Shown here: piece after piece, positions 41,501 to 49,367 of the stretch
How positions within the stretch are numbered: the stretch's first letter is position 1
Layout: the number at the start of each line of letters is the position of its first letter
Source of the DNA: a virus
Reading direction: 5' to 3' (one strand)
IMG/VR virus record: IMGVR_UViG_3300032011_000001
Span: 1-64,000 of that record
DNA: 64,000 bases
Notes under the pieces: model-generated
Seen by the model: the letters and a program-made list of their open reading frames with translations, nothing else
Told to the model about the DNA's origin: nothing
Database searches by the model: none
Position numbers and translations under genes: made by a program

Positions 41501-44179
41501 TTTATAAACTGACGTAATAGGCGGTTCCACAAAATGGTGGTTTTTTATATTTTCTTTGCTTGTTCCATCCTGCTTGTCTTCAACATCTATAGTTGTGACA
41601 GCAACTATGTTATTTTTCTTAAAATATTTTGTTACAGGATCGTCTTTTCTTATTTGTCTCCAGGTAGAGTAATTGTATCTCTTCTCGAATTGTCTAGCTG
41701 ATGATGATAAGATAGAATATGTGTTTGTCTTTTGTTCTATAGAGTGCTCTTTTCTTACTTTCGAGCCCCAATATAACAGTGGTTGATCGTACCAGCGGCC
41801 CGTTGCTGCATTGCCCGGTGTGGCATTCCAAAACATCACTCTCAGTTTCTCATTATTTGGCCCTCGTTTGGCAGAGTTGTTGTTTAGAGCCAACTGTAAT
41901 CTTCCCTGGTAGATGGAGGCGAAGGAGGAAGATGGGCTATTAGCATTCCAATATGCCAATCTCTCATAAGAAGTAAAATCAGAATTCGTTGAGCGTCCGA
42001 CAAAGCGATTTACTTTTGGCGTGGTCCTGCCAGAATCACTTACGTTGTAATATATTGCATCTGCTGTCTTGATAATTTGATTTTCATGAAAAGGCCAATC
42101 TACATTAGTTATTGACGCATTCTGGTGGGTACCTGAAACGACAGTAATTACCCCTGGATGGGACCACAATGCTGTTCCTGACCAGGTGTTGTTCGCGGAG
42201 GACGTTACCAAAGCCAGCCGACCAACATCAAATTCAGGCGTGTCGTATTCCGGCTCGCCAACAAAAACATATTGCTTTTGGTTCACCTCTTCGGCCATCA
42301 CCGGTACTGCTCCTAAATAGTTAGTTCCCCAGCCTACCGCCTTTGTACTAGAATATACCGCACTTCCTGTTGTCCATGTTTTTCCACCATTGGTACTCAA
42401 GGAGTGCCGAAGAAATGAGCCTGTGCTTGAATTTCCTATATCTAGTGCGTATAAGTGATAGTTGCCCGACGAGTCGGCCTGCATATCCCAGTTTATATAA
42501 ATGTTATCGTCTGTAGAATTATCCGATACATTGAACGACCACGGATTAAAACTGGCTGTTTTCGCTGACAAATGGAGATTTGGATCTGTCAAACTTCCAG
42601 TAAACACTATCCAGCTCCCGTCAGCGTCTTCGCCCCCTCCTTTGGCCGTAACAACGCTCTTCTGTCTTGTGTTATCATGGTCAACCCTTATTGAAGCAAA
42701 GGGTCGATCAAGAAAAGGCTGGTGGCTAGAGAATGTTCCATTTGGAAAACTGGCTATTCTTTTATAAAATCTTTTGATGTTACTTTTCCATGAAGCGGTG
42801 GTTTCGTAAATTAAGTTGACAACGCCAGAGGCCGTTGCCTCGTGGAAAGACATATCATACGGCACCCCATACGATGAAGTCTTTGAAAGTTTTGTCAGTA
42901 AGTTATATTTCCCTGAATCTCCTACTGAGGAAAACACGGGAACGAAAGCCGACTGCATAGCCGACAATGCAATAAACCTCGTATTTAGTACCGACGAATA
43001 ATGAGTTGCTAAAGTGGTGAGATTCATCTGGTATGATGCGGTCATTTCCGCAATTAAATTTACGGTGTCGAGATTGAAATCTATCTCCCTAAGAGTTCCG
43101 AAAGGGTCGAGTTCTCTGCTGGAAGTTACTGGGCTGTTCAAAAAGAACGGGCTAGCGGTGTGAAGCTTTAGGGCATTCGCATCTGGCTGATAACCATAAA
43201 GAACTGAGGATGTTGTAGCAATTGTTCCAACGCTTTGCGTAATCCAAGCATACTGCAAGTCAGTCTGTGGAATGGGGTGCTGAATGAAATAGTTATCATG
43301 TATCTGTCTTGTAGTCTCTGTGCCGTTAATAACAACTGGCACCTTCTTTGTATTTCTTGCTACTTTGTGAGTAGATGGTGTTGTTGCACTTCCCGATTCA
43401 TATCCGCCTTGCTTCGAGTGTCTTGTAAGTTGGTTTCTTAAAGTTGTTCTGTTTGGCAAGTTGCGAAATGGCATCGCATTGTAAACAGACATCTCTTCGC
43501 CTGCAGGGTTTAGGAAACCGCGAGACATCGTGTATCTGTCGCCAGGCGCAGAAAACTTGTTTACAAGAATTGCTTTTGTTGTCGATCTCGTTGGTAATGT
43601 ATAGCTTCTTAGCGAGCCTGTATCATTCAAAGTGCTGTTAAGTACATCGCCCTCATGAGTCATTCTTTCCGGAAAGGCCTGATATGCTGTGCTGTTCTCT
43701 GCGAAGTCTCTTGGGTTTGTCGTTCTACCAACTGTTTGAACAACTTGATAAATTTCTTGATAGTTGCCGATGCTCTGAGAGCCTGTACCAAACTGAATGT
43801 TTGCTATGTTTAATGGTCGCTGCGCGACGCCATCGCGGTACAAAATAGCACGAGCTTGATGTAAAGTGGGGTGATCTGCGCCATAGACTTTTAGTTGGTT
43901 TGAGTCTGCAATGACAAACAGAGATTCTGCTCTGTTTATTTTCAGCATGCTACCTGTTACAATTTCCTGATGTCTATGTTGCCTGCCGCCGACCCATCTA
44001 TTAGTAAAAGGGCCTTGCATGGGGACACTATCATCAGTAATCACCAAGTCTTCATGAAAATTGTTTATCTCAACAAACGGAGTAAAGTTTGTGTGCAAAT
44101 CTGTCAAATACCCACCCTTGGCGGATGAGCTCATGATATTAAAAGGTGCGGTTAATTGTCCTGGATGTCTAAATGCCAT
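35519..44179 (-). CDS. Giant 2886-residue virion-type protein with propeller-like regions and basic tail
   Basis: 8.66-kb gene, ATG at 44179 (MAFRHPGQLTAPFNIMSSS), 5 bases after the previous stop. Residues ~500-800 have sialidase-like character with an Asp-box SLSTNGGKTW near 594-602. Residues ~1760-2235 contain recurring segments such as GLHLAISDPYFY, KGGIYLLSAAPPH, SGLHIVAGVPSYNSKRGAAY and IDAEAIFNKTTGRPEIYVAA that resemble integrin-type FG-GAP propeller blades. A jelly-roll-like segment precedes this. The last ~105 residues carry more than 40 Lys/Arg (KRRRRR, KKKRASRR, KRKRKRRARR). No catalytic residues are confirmed. Likely a large external tail or baseplate protein with carbohydrate-binding propellers; what the basic tail binds (DNA, lipid or acidic protein) is unknown. 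Confidence 0.7.
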   Translation of the reverse strand: MAFRHPGQLTAPFNIMSSSAKGGYLTDLHTNFTPFVEINNFHEDLVITDDSVPMQGPFTNRWVGGRQHRHQEIVTGSMLKINRAESLFVIADSNQLKVYGADHPTLHQARAILYRDGVAQRPLNIANIQFGTGSQSIGNYQEIYQVVQTVGRTTNPRDFAENSTAYQAFPERMTHEGDVLNSTLNDTGSLRSYTLPTRSTTKAILVNKFSAPGDRYTMSRGFLNPAGEEMSVYNAMPFRNLPNRTTLRNQLTRHSKQGGYESGSATTPSTHKVARNTKKVPVVINGTETTRQIHDNYFIQHPIPQTDLQYAWITQSVGTIATTSSVLYGYQPDANALKLHTASPFFLNSPVTSSRELDPFGTLREIDFNLDTVNLIAEMTASYQMNLTTLATHYSSVLNTRFIALSAMQSAFVPVFSSVGDSGKYNLLTKLSKTSSYGVPYDMSFHEATASGVVNLIYETTASWKSNIKRFYKRIASFPNGTFSSHQPFLDRPFASIRVDHDNTRQKSVVTAKGGGEDADGSWIVFTGSLTDPNLHLSAKTASFNPWSFNVSDNSTDDNIYINWDMQADSSGNYHLYALDIGNSSTGSFLRHSLSTNGGKTWTTGSAVYSSTKAVGWGTNYLGAVPVMAEEVNQKQYVFVGEPEYDTPEFDVGRLALVTSSANNTWSGTALWSHPGVITVVSGTHQNASITNVDWPFHENQIIKTADAIYYNVSDSGRTTPKVNRFVGRSTNSDFTSYERLAYWNANSPSSSFASIYQGRLQLALNNNSAKRGPNNEKLRVMFWNATPGNAATGRWYDQPLLYWGSKVRKEHSIEQKTNTYSILSSSARQFEKRYNYSTWRQIRKDDPVTKYFKKNNIVAVTTIDVEDKQDGTSKENIKNHHFVEPPITSVYKPLTHTLSLDEGATVGAYDLVSSYGNFLGYYNNEKVNNLLEIAGDEERTFYSKFLESFLLGESSLINNAALKYINKVLHFSYSEQIYPGKERAYLSSVRKREGYKEAPGQGAGGYDRTYGTQRTFYRDSEQRSSTTSLNSMGVDPALVVTDNDTYDFSFTSTNLPSQTFKNDGSIVYLDTSTGEYSMKFTGDTGNTGRFFEINKTFAANTTASLSFEYLIGNNTTVGGQFFEYVDTQTGYNNEFLYVQVKPTGSNSWSNVIHITGSGPNGASYPHDTPTSQFSTVSRGVWNSITVNVWPSSSVSGEPNPNSAYSIRIAQRKASGQDYDNWGIKNVKIAATGSSSEKPASSFWPMRTDGVKSFQESGSYSNNVGELMQDTDESIYGDSPVPSLSYAEVTHIRKNNTSSDYLERLTEESSNKKPFFDSYEQYSEDFRGIAKDMSILPEYNISEHIDSIVGESSQPTSLTGDILSCKGATHTSSIGTSLGLSDGDFFDNYVTTKEMEFHTQETNLSEDHLSYGMGFSTLDIDVTGIKKMRIENGFYPITRTVQLGNILSSSFKNRIKAYEEGVEKTSTNSNKRAMQGLLKPFMSPGILYNSLKSGLAVDYPIYTASAPTVIEGGDNTFGEFNLSTKPDFRLPFDSLYVPSRLPAGDKIRFVSSFVSDNEIALQFPYQFSWDGIFNNSKFELAMHNFLAESVDFFLEEGQLTSFKSKKQSDFADDLDPSKSYYMDVRLSDIEQLNKFVEYSGSKRVVPDPFFSADVVFTDAISGSDAYYACGISTRNMSPSARGASAATNPDLNIYGKEIVSVWKNYLDDAGWQKVQDISLDGLNKNGYISAQYNFDPYRVLPGNGHGSSKTLSTPSTAKLSYGSAGLHLAISDPYFYVDGEPDKYGALHLLKGDEDGFKINSDGTPTSTHYTFITSSHFSDGLQGSRNHFTTSSYGGLCGGSLKMCDDTKGGIYLLSAAPPHPTGSLSNGDSVLANKGILFLFHSKSSGFSITQGTSQNEYQTVLTSSSNSYRGIATASFDWELGSKTSLIDMQYVEFPDDPGNKISGLHIVAGVPSYNSKRGAAYRWLVQDPGLGENKKVHHNAGSIFSTNVSDAGGQQGSSVAIAIDPTGTKKEIYYFTAGDAVDTDSTPHDMEHGRIRLYSSSSTGFHGLQATISASHSTYVTSSGDVKRFVQYRNGFGTANTANAGFGYHIDAEAIFNKTTGRPEIYVAATIPQMSASGMNGTYLTGGLAVMNFYSQSGDYVPRQSVFPIQKTAHNAASDTVGKVPVKLLYGGNPNNPDHNLFVFTGHGAGVASDLGLRTAGLSYYMSAPSGASGDSNPVISSNTSNCIMMFTGALAQSTSVGNLGNQNAVTFANKTISGSTSHQGAFVNKQHGKLFGLGVDRVMDPGYVSYTPPHFYGEAIARIKYKPTTSVKPTIREIFESATVENILLIDEDRVATHSGRKRRYKKLTTTQEKSKMTLSSSLDLFGVTVDPGNTKFDSEGNITSFDLEKGNQDNARWVISTKYESPVLDSRDNDSAYSSKYTSHNTAVESSFNMTSLSYEKPKTQWTNYGTYSEEVLPSLTVRDSFSQGAYGATTGSLVDVVGFEPETKRVSKLAESKTVEEALLILPYIERRNYTTGKSFLDREKFSPIKLTTNSIKRSMKFGESDDGIYRIPDMIADMKKYHLPPRLDFLSYGNKIRQKFAMFFVKVDHTFDREDLSDIWQGLSPKIARNMDGELFEDRLKVSIKDFFGVFGGRPPEGLKFAIFKVKKKAKKNYFRTTADSRDDNNFLVSFAGDAKLRINENRSYNWPYDYFSLLETAKVDATINMSSKVSVDGRTPTITSEDRTRALNTLLGTTTFTSEDIDDTLGEPPELNDAELKRLNDLLSRLPLDSEAAYAKRRRRRIMARIARIRRIRAAGKKKRASRRAMKRKRKRRARRNTKLTNSKRGKITGLGRKSARVLSSISPFRQRMTKRQAKNLKQMVNILGHRFSWSVRGKRK

Positions 44180-44184
44180 ATTCT

Positions 44185-47100
44185 CTATTCTTTGTTATAG
44201 TTGAAGTTATACTTGAATTTCCTTCTTGGTTCTGGTGGAGTGTCAGCATCATCATAACAAATCGGACTTTCTCTATTAAGATCAGAGGGGTTAATAATTA
44301 TATATCCCCCACTTCCAATTTTTAACTCTGCAATAGTGATATCGTGAGTTGCTCTTCTTGGAGTCGAGAGTGCCTCTTTGTTTTCGATGTAGTTGCTCTT
44401 TTGTATTTCTGCCGTAAGATCTATGTTCTTCTCTCTGCTGTCATACGCATCGAAAAGGTTTTGTCTTGCAGTGTCAATAACTGCATTTCCAACTGATGTT
44501 GCTGTTTTTTCTGCTCTCGTGGCCCACCAAGGACAGTTATAGCCTTCGGAGTTGTTGACTGGGTGGTGTGTTACTGACCACTTTGTCTTCACTGCACCGC
44601 AGCTATGGAGAGCATCCTGAAGAACAGGAAGCTTGTATTCAAAATGTGGATACTTGTGAACTATCTTGCTTCTATCTAAGACGTGACTTTCTATTGTCTT
44701 TAGGGAGTTTTCCAAAACATCAGCAGACATGGGGAGGAACTGAAAAAGCATATTATTAACAGCGTCATCAATCCATTTGAAGTATTCAAAATATGTTTCT
44801 GCGTCTGGGGTGTTTTCTACTCTTTCAAAAAACATCTTTCTCAGATATTCAAGTTGCTTGTATCTTTCCCTATATTTATTCGCGGGTGTTCCGATAGCCG
44901 TATTCAAATCTCTCATGCTGGCAAAATATCTCATTATCTCGTCATTTATTGGCTGTGCGCTATTCATCTCGATGGAACTAAAGTATTCTTCTGGCTCTTG
45001 TTCTTTTTCAAATATCCTGTCATCTGTTGACAGAACCCTAACAAGCTGTGTCCCATCGGTAACTTCAGGATCTGTTTTCTCTACAGCATCCATATATTGT
45101 CTATTTATTGCCAGCCCTGAACTTACAGGAAAGCCATATGCAACACCTGGGTGTTTAATGAAAACACTTTGAGCCAGGCTGGAACTTCCGTGTTGTCTCA
45201 CTTTCGCGAGGGAGCCTGATGAAAAGTCTTTTGTGACAAAACTTCCTGCTGCGTCTGAGCCACTTACATCGTGGAATTCCCAAGCTAAAGCCAGAGAAGA
45301 AACTTTCTTTACGCTCCCAGTGGCAGCAACGGAAATATTCTCAAGTGCACTTTCTGCACCAATATTAAATGGCTCCTTGCCGTGTCTCTCTATAGTCTTG
45401 TTGTCTAACTTGTCATTGTAGTATCTGATAGAAGAAGCTAAGACGTCACTGTAGTTCACCACTGCGCCTGTTATGTTAGTTCGATAAGCGCCAGCATAAA
45501 CTCTCTTTGCCGAATCGAAGAACTCCTCTCCTCTAGAACTGGTAACGGAGGCCGTCACACTGAAAGAGTTAAGGGTTATATCTGACTGTGTATTATATCC
45601 GCAAAGCTCCAAAATATAACTACCAGTGGTACCGAGGTGGGAAATATGCGAAATAGGATATTTCTCGTGATAAACCTTAGCACCAATTACCCAATGCTGG
45701 TTGTTGTACACTTCGTCAAACGTACTACTGGTTAGTGATAAGCCGAAATGGGAAGAAGTAAGTTCAAAATATGCACCAGCCTGATTGTTGGCAGGTCTTA
45801 CACTTCTTATGATAAGTTCTGCGTTATCTCCTGCGACCCAAGTATTCGAGGTTGGTTTTGCTGAGGATGCTTCCTTTATTCCCATGAGAGAGTTTGTTCT
45901 AAAGGAAGGATTAAAAAGACTGGAGTCGTCTGAGACTGATGGTCTTTCTGGAAAAATAAATTGTCCTTCTAGAGTTGCGCCGAGGTGCCTTAGACTTGTG
46001 CCTCCGGCAAGGTAGGTTCTTTCATTGGAACCTCCGGCATCTGAGCCGTTGTACACTACTCCGTCTGTTCTTCCTTGCCCCAGAAAGTCAACATAGTTTT
46101 TTGGCTTGCTAACTTCTCTATATGAGTCTTTCATCGTATAGGTTGTGTTGTTGCCGTAAGTATTTACCCTAACCAAGTCTTCACTAATGCCGAAACAATG
46201 TAGCAGGTTTCTAAGTGCTTTCTTTGTTCCCTTAGATTTGTTTAAATAAGTTAGGTTATTGTATATGTTGTGAAAAATACTATTCTTTACTTTTATCACA
46301 TCATCTTCAAATATTATCTTTTCGCTCCTGTTACGAAAAGTTTCCAATACGCTAGCATCGAGAAAAATATCAGTTGCTTCAAAACCACGAGAACTCAAAG
46401 CCTGTTGCATGAAACTATAAGCAGAGTCAGTATCTGTGGGATATTCTATGTTTGAAATCTTTGATATATTGAAAATCTGTCCGTACAAAGTGTCCAGATA
46501 ACTTGACATGACCTGGCAAAGATTCTTTAAGTTCTTGTTGTCATCCTCTTCTTGGATAAAACTTGCAAAGGAGCGATACAGACTGGTGTGGTTCTGATTA
46601 TCATACATACTTCCCGTTTTCTGCAAGGATGTCGCTAGTGCAGAAACATCAGGATGTGCAGAATAAATTATAGGGTCCTTTGCTTCTGCGTTGGCTGCGG
46701 CTGCAAGAACGATAGCAGAATCTGTGGAACGAGCGCCAACAGCATAACCAGTCCACTTCCCATTCGACATTCTTCCGGAATAGTCCAATACCTTGTTGTC
46801 TCTTGAATCTGTAGTGGCAGCGTTGAAAATTCCCTCGTTAAATTTAAAATATAACCCCAAGTCTGGATTTTTGTTCCTATCTGTGTTTGTTCCCCCGAAG
46901 ACATTGTTTCTCCATCCTCTTCCTATTTCTTCATATGTTCTGTGTTTTCTCCAGAATCTAAAGTCATCCAGAGAAGCTGAAAGTAGGCCCCAACCTTTGC
47001 CGGCATGTGCTCCACTTACGTTAGTATACAGAGAACCAATTTGGCCAGCCAAAGCTCCATTAAAGCTGCCTATTGAAGATCCTGTTGTAACTGTCTGGTT

Positions 47101-47955
47101 TAATGCTCCGTTTCTATAAAGAGAGCAGTTTAAGTTTGAACCATTGTTCTTGAAAGTCAGGGCATAATGAGCCCAGTTGTTATCGTCAATATCTAAGCCC
47201 GTACCAACCTCTGCGTAAAACGAACCACTTGAGCCAGACATCAATTCAAAGCGGAAAGCGTCTGCAGAAGAGCCAGACACGAGTTCAACTCGAAATCTCA
47301 AATAAGAGGCTGCGCCGAATGTTGCGCCGTTGCTCACATCAAAGATTACTTGTTTGTCGCTCTGTGCCGTATTGAAAACTGGTTTCTTCATCCAGAATTC
47401 TACCGTGGCTCCAGAGGTTCCAGTGAAAGAAAGGTTTGATTTCAAGTTCTCGTCTTCGTCGAACTTGTTTGCATCGGAAAAGTTTTGATATAAAGGCGAC
47501 GATGCCATTGGAGAAGAAGATGTATGAGGGCCGCCAACAAAATAAATATATTCATCTGAGGCTGGTTTTTTATAATTGTTTTGTGCTGCGACGGCAGCGA
47601 GGGTGCTGCCAAGGCCAATCTTAGCATGGCCGTTGGTTTTCGGATATAGGTTGTCGTACACATAAGTTTCTAAAGCCGATGCTGAGAGTTCCCAATGTAT
47701 CTTCTCTGATTCCGAACCATCATATGGATAGCTATTATAAACATGCTTCATCGCAGAGTCATAGTACTCTTCTGCTAGACCATAAATGGCAAAGTTTTCT
47801 GGCTTAGAGTAGTCCAGGCGTGGTACGAGCTTCTTGTTATTAAGATTTGCTGCTTCGAGTGCTTTAAAACTCTCTACGCCTTCTGCCTTAAAGTCATCTA
47901 GGCTTCTCGCCTTAATGGGCTTCTTTGTATTTTTATATAAGTCTTTTAAAGACAT
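44185..47955 (-). CDS. 1256-residue virion-type protein with LamG-like domain
   Basis: ATG at 47955 (MSLKDLYKNTKKPIKARSL), sharing one base with the previous stop. Residues ~155-345 form a laminin-G/concanavalin-like sandwich: ATVEFWMKKPV, DDNNWAHYALTFKNNGSNL, CSLYRNGAL and the closing LLSASLDDFRFWRKHRTYEE. The middle (around 490-640) is helical with FMQQALSSRGFEATDIFLD and LTYLNKSKGTKKALRNLLHC. Later parts are beta-rich with a C-terminal PEPRRKFKYNFNYNKE. LamG domains bind sugars or proteins. Position directly after wedge proteins suggests it belongs to the baseplate periphery or a fibre-attachment structure; this is inference. Confidence 0.68.
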   Translation of the reverse strand: MSLKDLYKNTKKPIKARSLDDFKAEGVESFKALEAANLNNKKLVPRLDYSKPENFAIYGLAEEYYDSAMKHVYNSYPYDGSESEKIHWELSASALETYVYDNLYPKTNGHAKIGLGSTLAAVAAQNNYKKPASDEYIYFVGGPHTSSSPMASSPLYQNFSDANKFDEDENLKSNLSFTGTSGATVEFWMKKPVFNTAQSDKQVIFDVSNGATFGAASYLRFRVELVSGSSADAFRFELMSGSSGSFYAEVGTGLDIDDNNWAHYALTFKNNGSNLNCSLYRNGALNQTVTTGSSIGSFNGALAGQIGSLYTNVSGAHAGKGWGLLSASLDDFRFWRKHRTYEEIGRGWRNNVFGGTNTDRNKNPDLGLYFKFNEGIFNAATTDSRDNKVLDYSGRMSNGKWTGYAVGARSTDSAIVLAAAANAEAKDPIIYSAHPDVSALATSLQKTGSMYDNQNHTSLYRSFASFIQEEDDNKNLKNLCQVMSSYLDTLYGQIFNISKISNIEYPTDTDSAYSFMQQALSSRGFEATDIFLDASVLETFRNRSEKIIFEDDVIKVKNSIFHNIYNNLTYLNKSKGTKKALRNLLHCFGISEDLVRVNTYGNNTTYTMKDSYREVSKPKNYVDFLGQGRTDGVVYNGSDAGGSNERTYLAGGTSLRHLGATLEGQFIFPERPSVSDDSSLFNPSFRTNSLMGIKEASSAKPTSNTWVAGDNAELIIRSVRPANNQAGAYFELTSSHFGLSLTSSTFDEVYNNQHWVIGAKVYHEKYPISHISHLGTTGSYILELCGYNTQSDITLNSFSVTASVTSSRGEEFFDSAKRVYAGAYRTNITGAVVNYSDVLASSIRYYNDKLDNKTIERHGKEPFNIGAESALENISVAATGSVKKVSSLALAWEFHDVSGSDAAGSFVTKDFSSGSLAKVRQHGSSSLAQSVFIKHPGVAYGFPVSSGLAINRQYMDAVEKTDPEVTDGTQLVRVLSTDDRIFEKEQEPEEYFSSIEMNSAQPINDEIMRYFASMRDLNTAIGTPANKYRERYKQLEYLRKMFFERVENTPDAETYFEYFKWIDDAVNNMLFQFLPMSADVLENSLKTIESHVLDRSKIVHKYPHFEYKLPVLQDALHSCGAVKTKWSVTHHPVNNSEGYNCPWWATRAEKTATSVGNAVIDTARQNLFDAYDSREKNIDLTAEIQKSNYIENKEALSTPRRATHDITIAELKIGSGGYIIINPSDLNRESPICYDDADTPPEPRRKFKYNFNYNKE

Positions 47956-49367
47956 CAGTCTACCCTAAATTTAAATGTTTCTCTTTGCTCTTCATACCTG
48001 TCTTCGAATTTGTAAAGAATTTTAATGGCATAAGAATAGCCACTAACCAGGTTTGACATATCAAAGTCAAAATAGTTAGACTCCCTGTCGTAAGACATTC
48101 TAGTGTGATTCAAACTTCCCGTACCATACCCAACAACTTGTTGTCCATCAACAACTCTGTATATTTTGTAAAATGCGTTTTCGAATATCTCACTTTGAAT
48201 ATTTTTATTTGCCACAGTATAAATTGTGGGACACCAATCTCTGTCCCTAACGTACAAGCGAAATCTTGTCTTTTCGCTCGGAGAATAAGATGGTTTCATG
48301 TTCACGATATTGGTAACATAGTCTCCAATACCTGCCTGCACGTCGCTATCAAATGTTCTCACTGTTATTTGACTTCCCGTTGTGTAGGTGGTGGAACCGC
48401 TCGTCCATACATCGTAGAGATATGAACATGTCGTGTCAATGGCCACAGACGCCTTGTAGAGGCCGGTTGATACATAGCTACCCGTTGCTCTGGTCTTGCC
48501 GTCAGAAAGCGTTAGAGCGGAGCCTGTAGGCCCTGTAGAGCCACTATAAAAGCTTACATAAATACTTCCTGTCCCGATGGACGGAATATTGGTAAGTTTT
48601 CCCCTTATTCTATTATAGATGTATACATGATTCAAGTTGTCTGCACCTGGGGCTAATGAGCTGCTAGCATAAAAAGAGTCTCTTCTGTCTGCAACAGTTG
48701 AATCCCATCTTGCTTCGATGACTGGCTTTTTAAGTTCATATTGTGTATTTCTTGCAAAAAACTTTTTAGTATAATAACTTCTGGTTGCAGTCTCTAAACT
48801 AGAGGTTAGTTGGATGCCAAAACCATAGTTACTCTTTGCTCCCGCTATCCACTGCTCCACCAAAGGAGTTACATCTAGTTCCAAGTGCTCAAGCCCAGTA
48901 TCAAAAGTTTGAGTAAAGACTGGCGCTGCATGGTAGTCTCCACCAGCAGCAGACCAAGTGACAGCTGTAGTTGCTGTTGTCCAGTTTGACACATCCTTAT
49001 CTGAATAGTCTTCCATGTCTAGACCAATTCCTTCGGTCCATGAGCGAGAAACAGCATTCACCACAAGGTTGTAGCTCTTTGGCACAGTTTGGCTGTGCTC
49101 TGCGTTAAACATCTTCAGATAAAAACGAACACTACCAGAGACAGGTATGTCTCCACTTGTTCGGTCTTGAGATATTGTGGTCACTGGAAACGAAACTAAG
49201 GAACGGGCAAGCTCAGAAGAAGAGGTCGAATACTGACCGTAAATGCTGAACACTTCCAAAATATCGGAAGCTCCCATGTTAGAGCCCGTCCCCCGAAGAG
49301 AGAACGTACTATTGTAAGCATTTGTGATTGTGTTGTCGGCATTTGCCGAATATCTTTTAAAAGCCAT
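47955..49367 (-). CDS. Virion-type beta-sandwich protein following gp6
   Basis: 470 residues, ATG at 49367 (MAFKRYSANADNTITNAYN), sharing one base with the gp6 stop. Residues ~10-230 resemble DNRLRE-type beta sandwiches: ASDILEVFSIYGQ, SGSVRFYLKMFNAEHSQTVP, LVVNAVSRSWTEGIGLDMED, and LDVTPLVEQWIAGAKSNYGF. The second half is also beta, ending ILYKFEDRYEEQRETFKFRV. No catalytic motif. One-base overlaps on both sides bind it to the wedge genes, so a baseplate-associated role is likely. Confidence 0.65.
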   Translation of the reverse strand: MAFKRYSANADNTITNAYNSTFSLRGTGSNMGASDILEVFSIYGQYSTSSSELARSLVSFPVTTISQDRTSGDIPVSGSVRFYLKMFNAEHSQTVPKSYNLVVNAVSRSWTEGIGLDMEDYSDKDVSNWTTATTAVTWSAAGGDYHAAPVFTQTFDTGLEHLELDVTPLVEQWIAGAKSNYGFGIQLTSSLETATRSYYTKKFFARNTQYELKKPVIEARWDSTVADRRDSFYASSSLAPGADNLNHVYIYNRIRGKLTNIPSIGTGSIYVSFYSGSTGPTGSALTLSDGKTRATGSYVSTGLYKASVAIDTTCSYLYDVWTSGSTTYTTGSQITVRTFDSDVQAGIGDYVTNIVNMKPSYSPSEKTRFRLYVRDRDWCPTIYTVANKNIQSEIFENAFYKIYRVVDGQQVVGYGTGSLNHTRMSYDRESNYFDFDMSNLVSGYSYAIKILYKFEDRYEEQRETFKFRVD

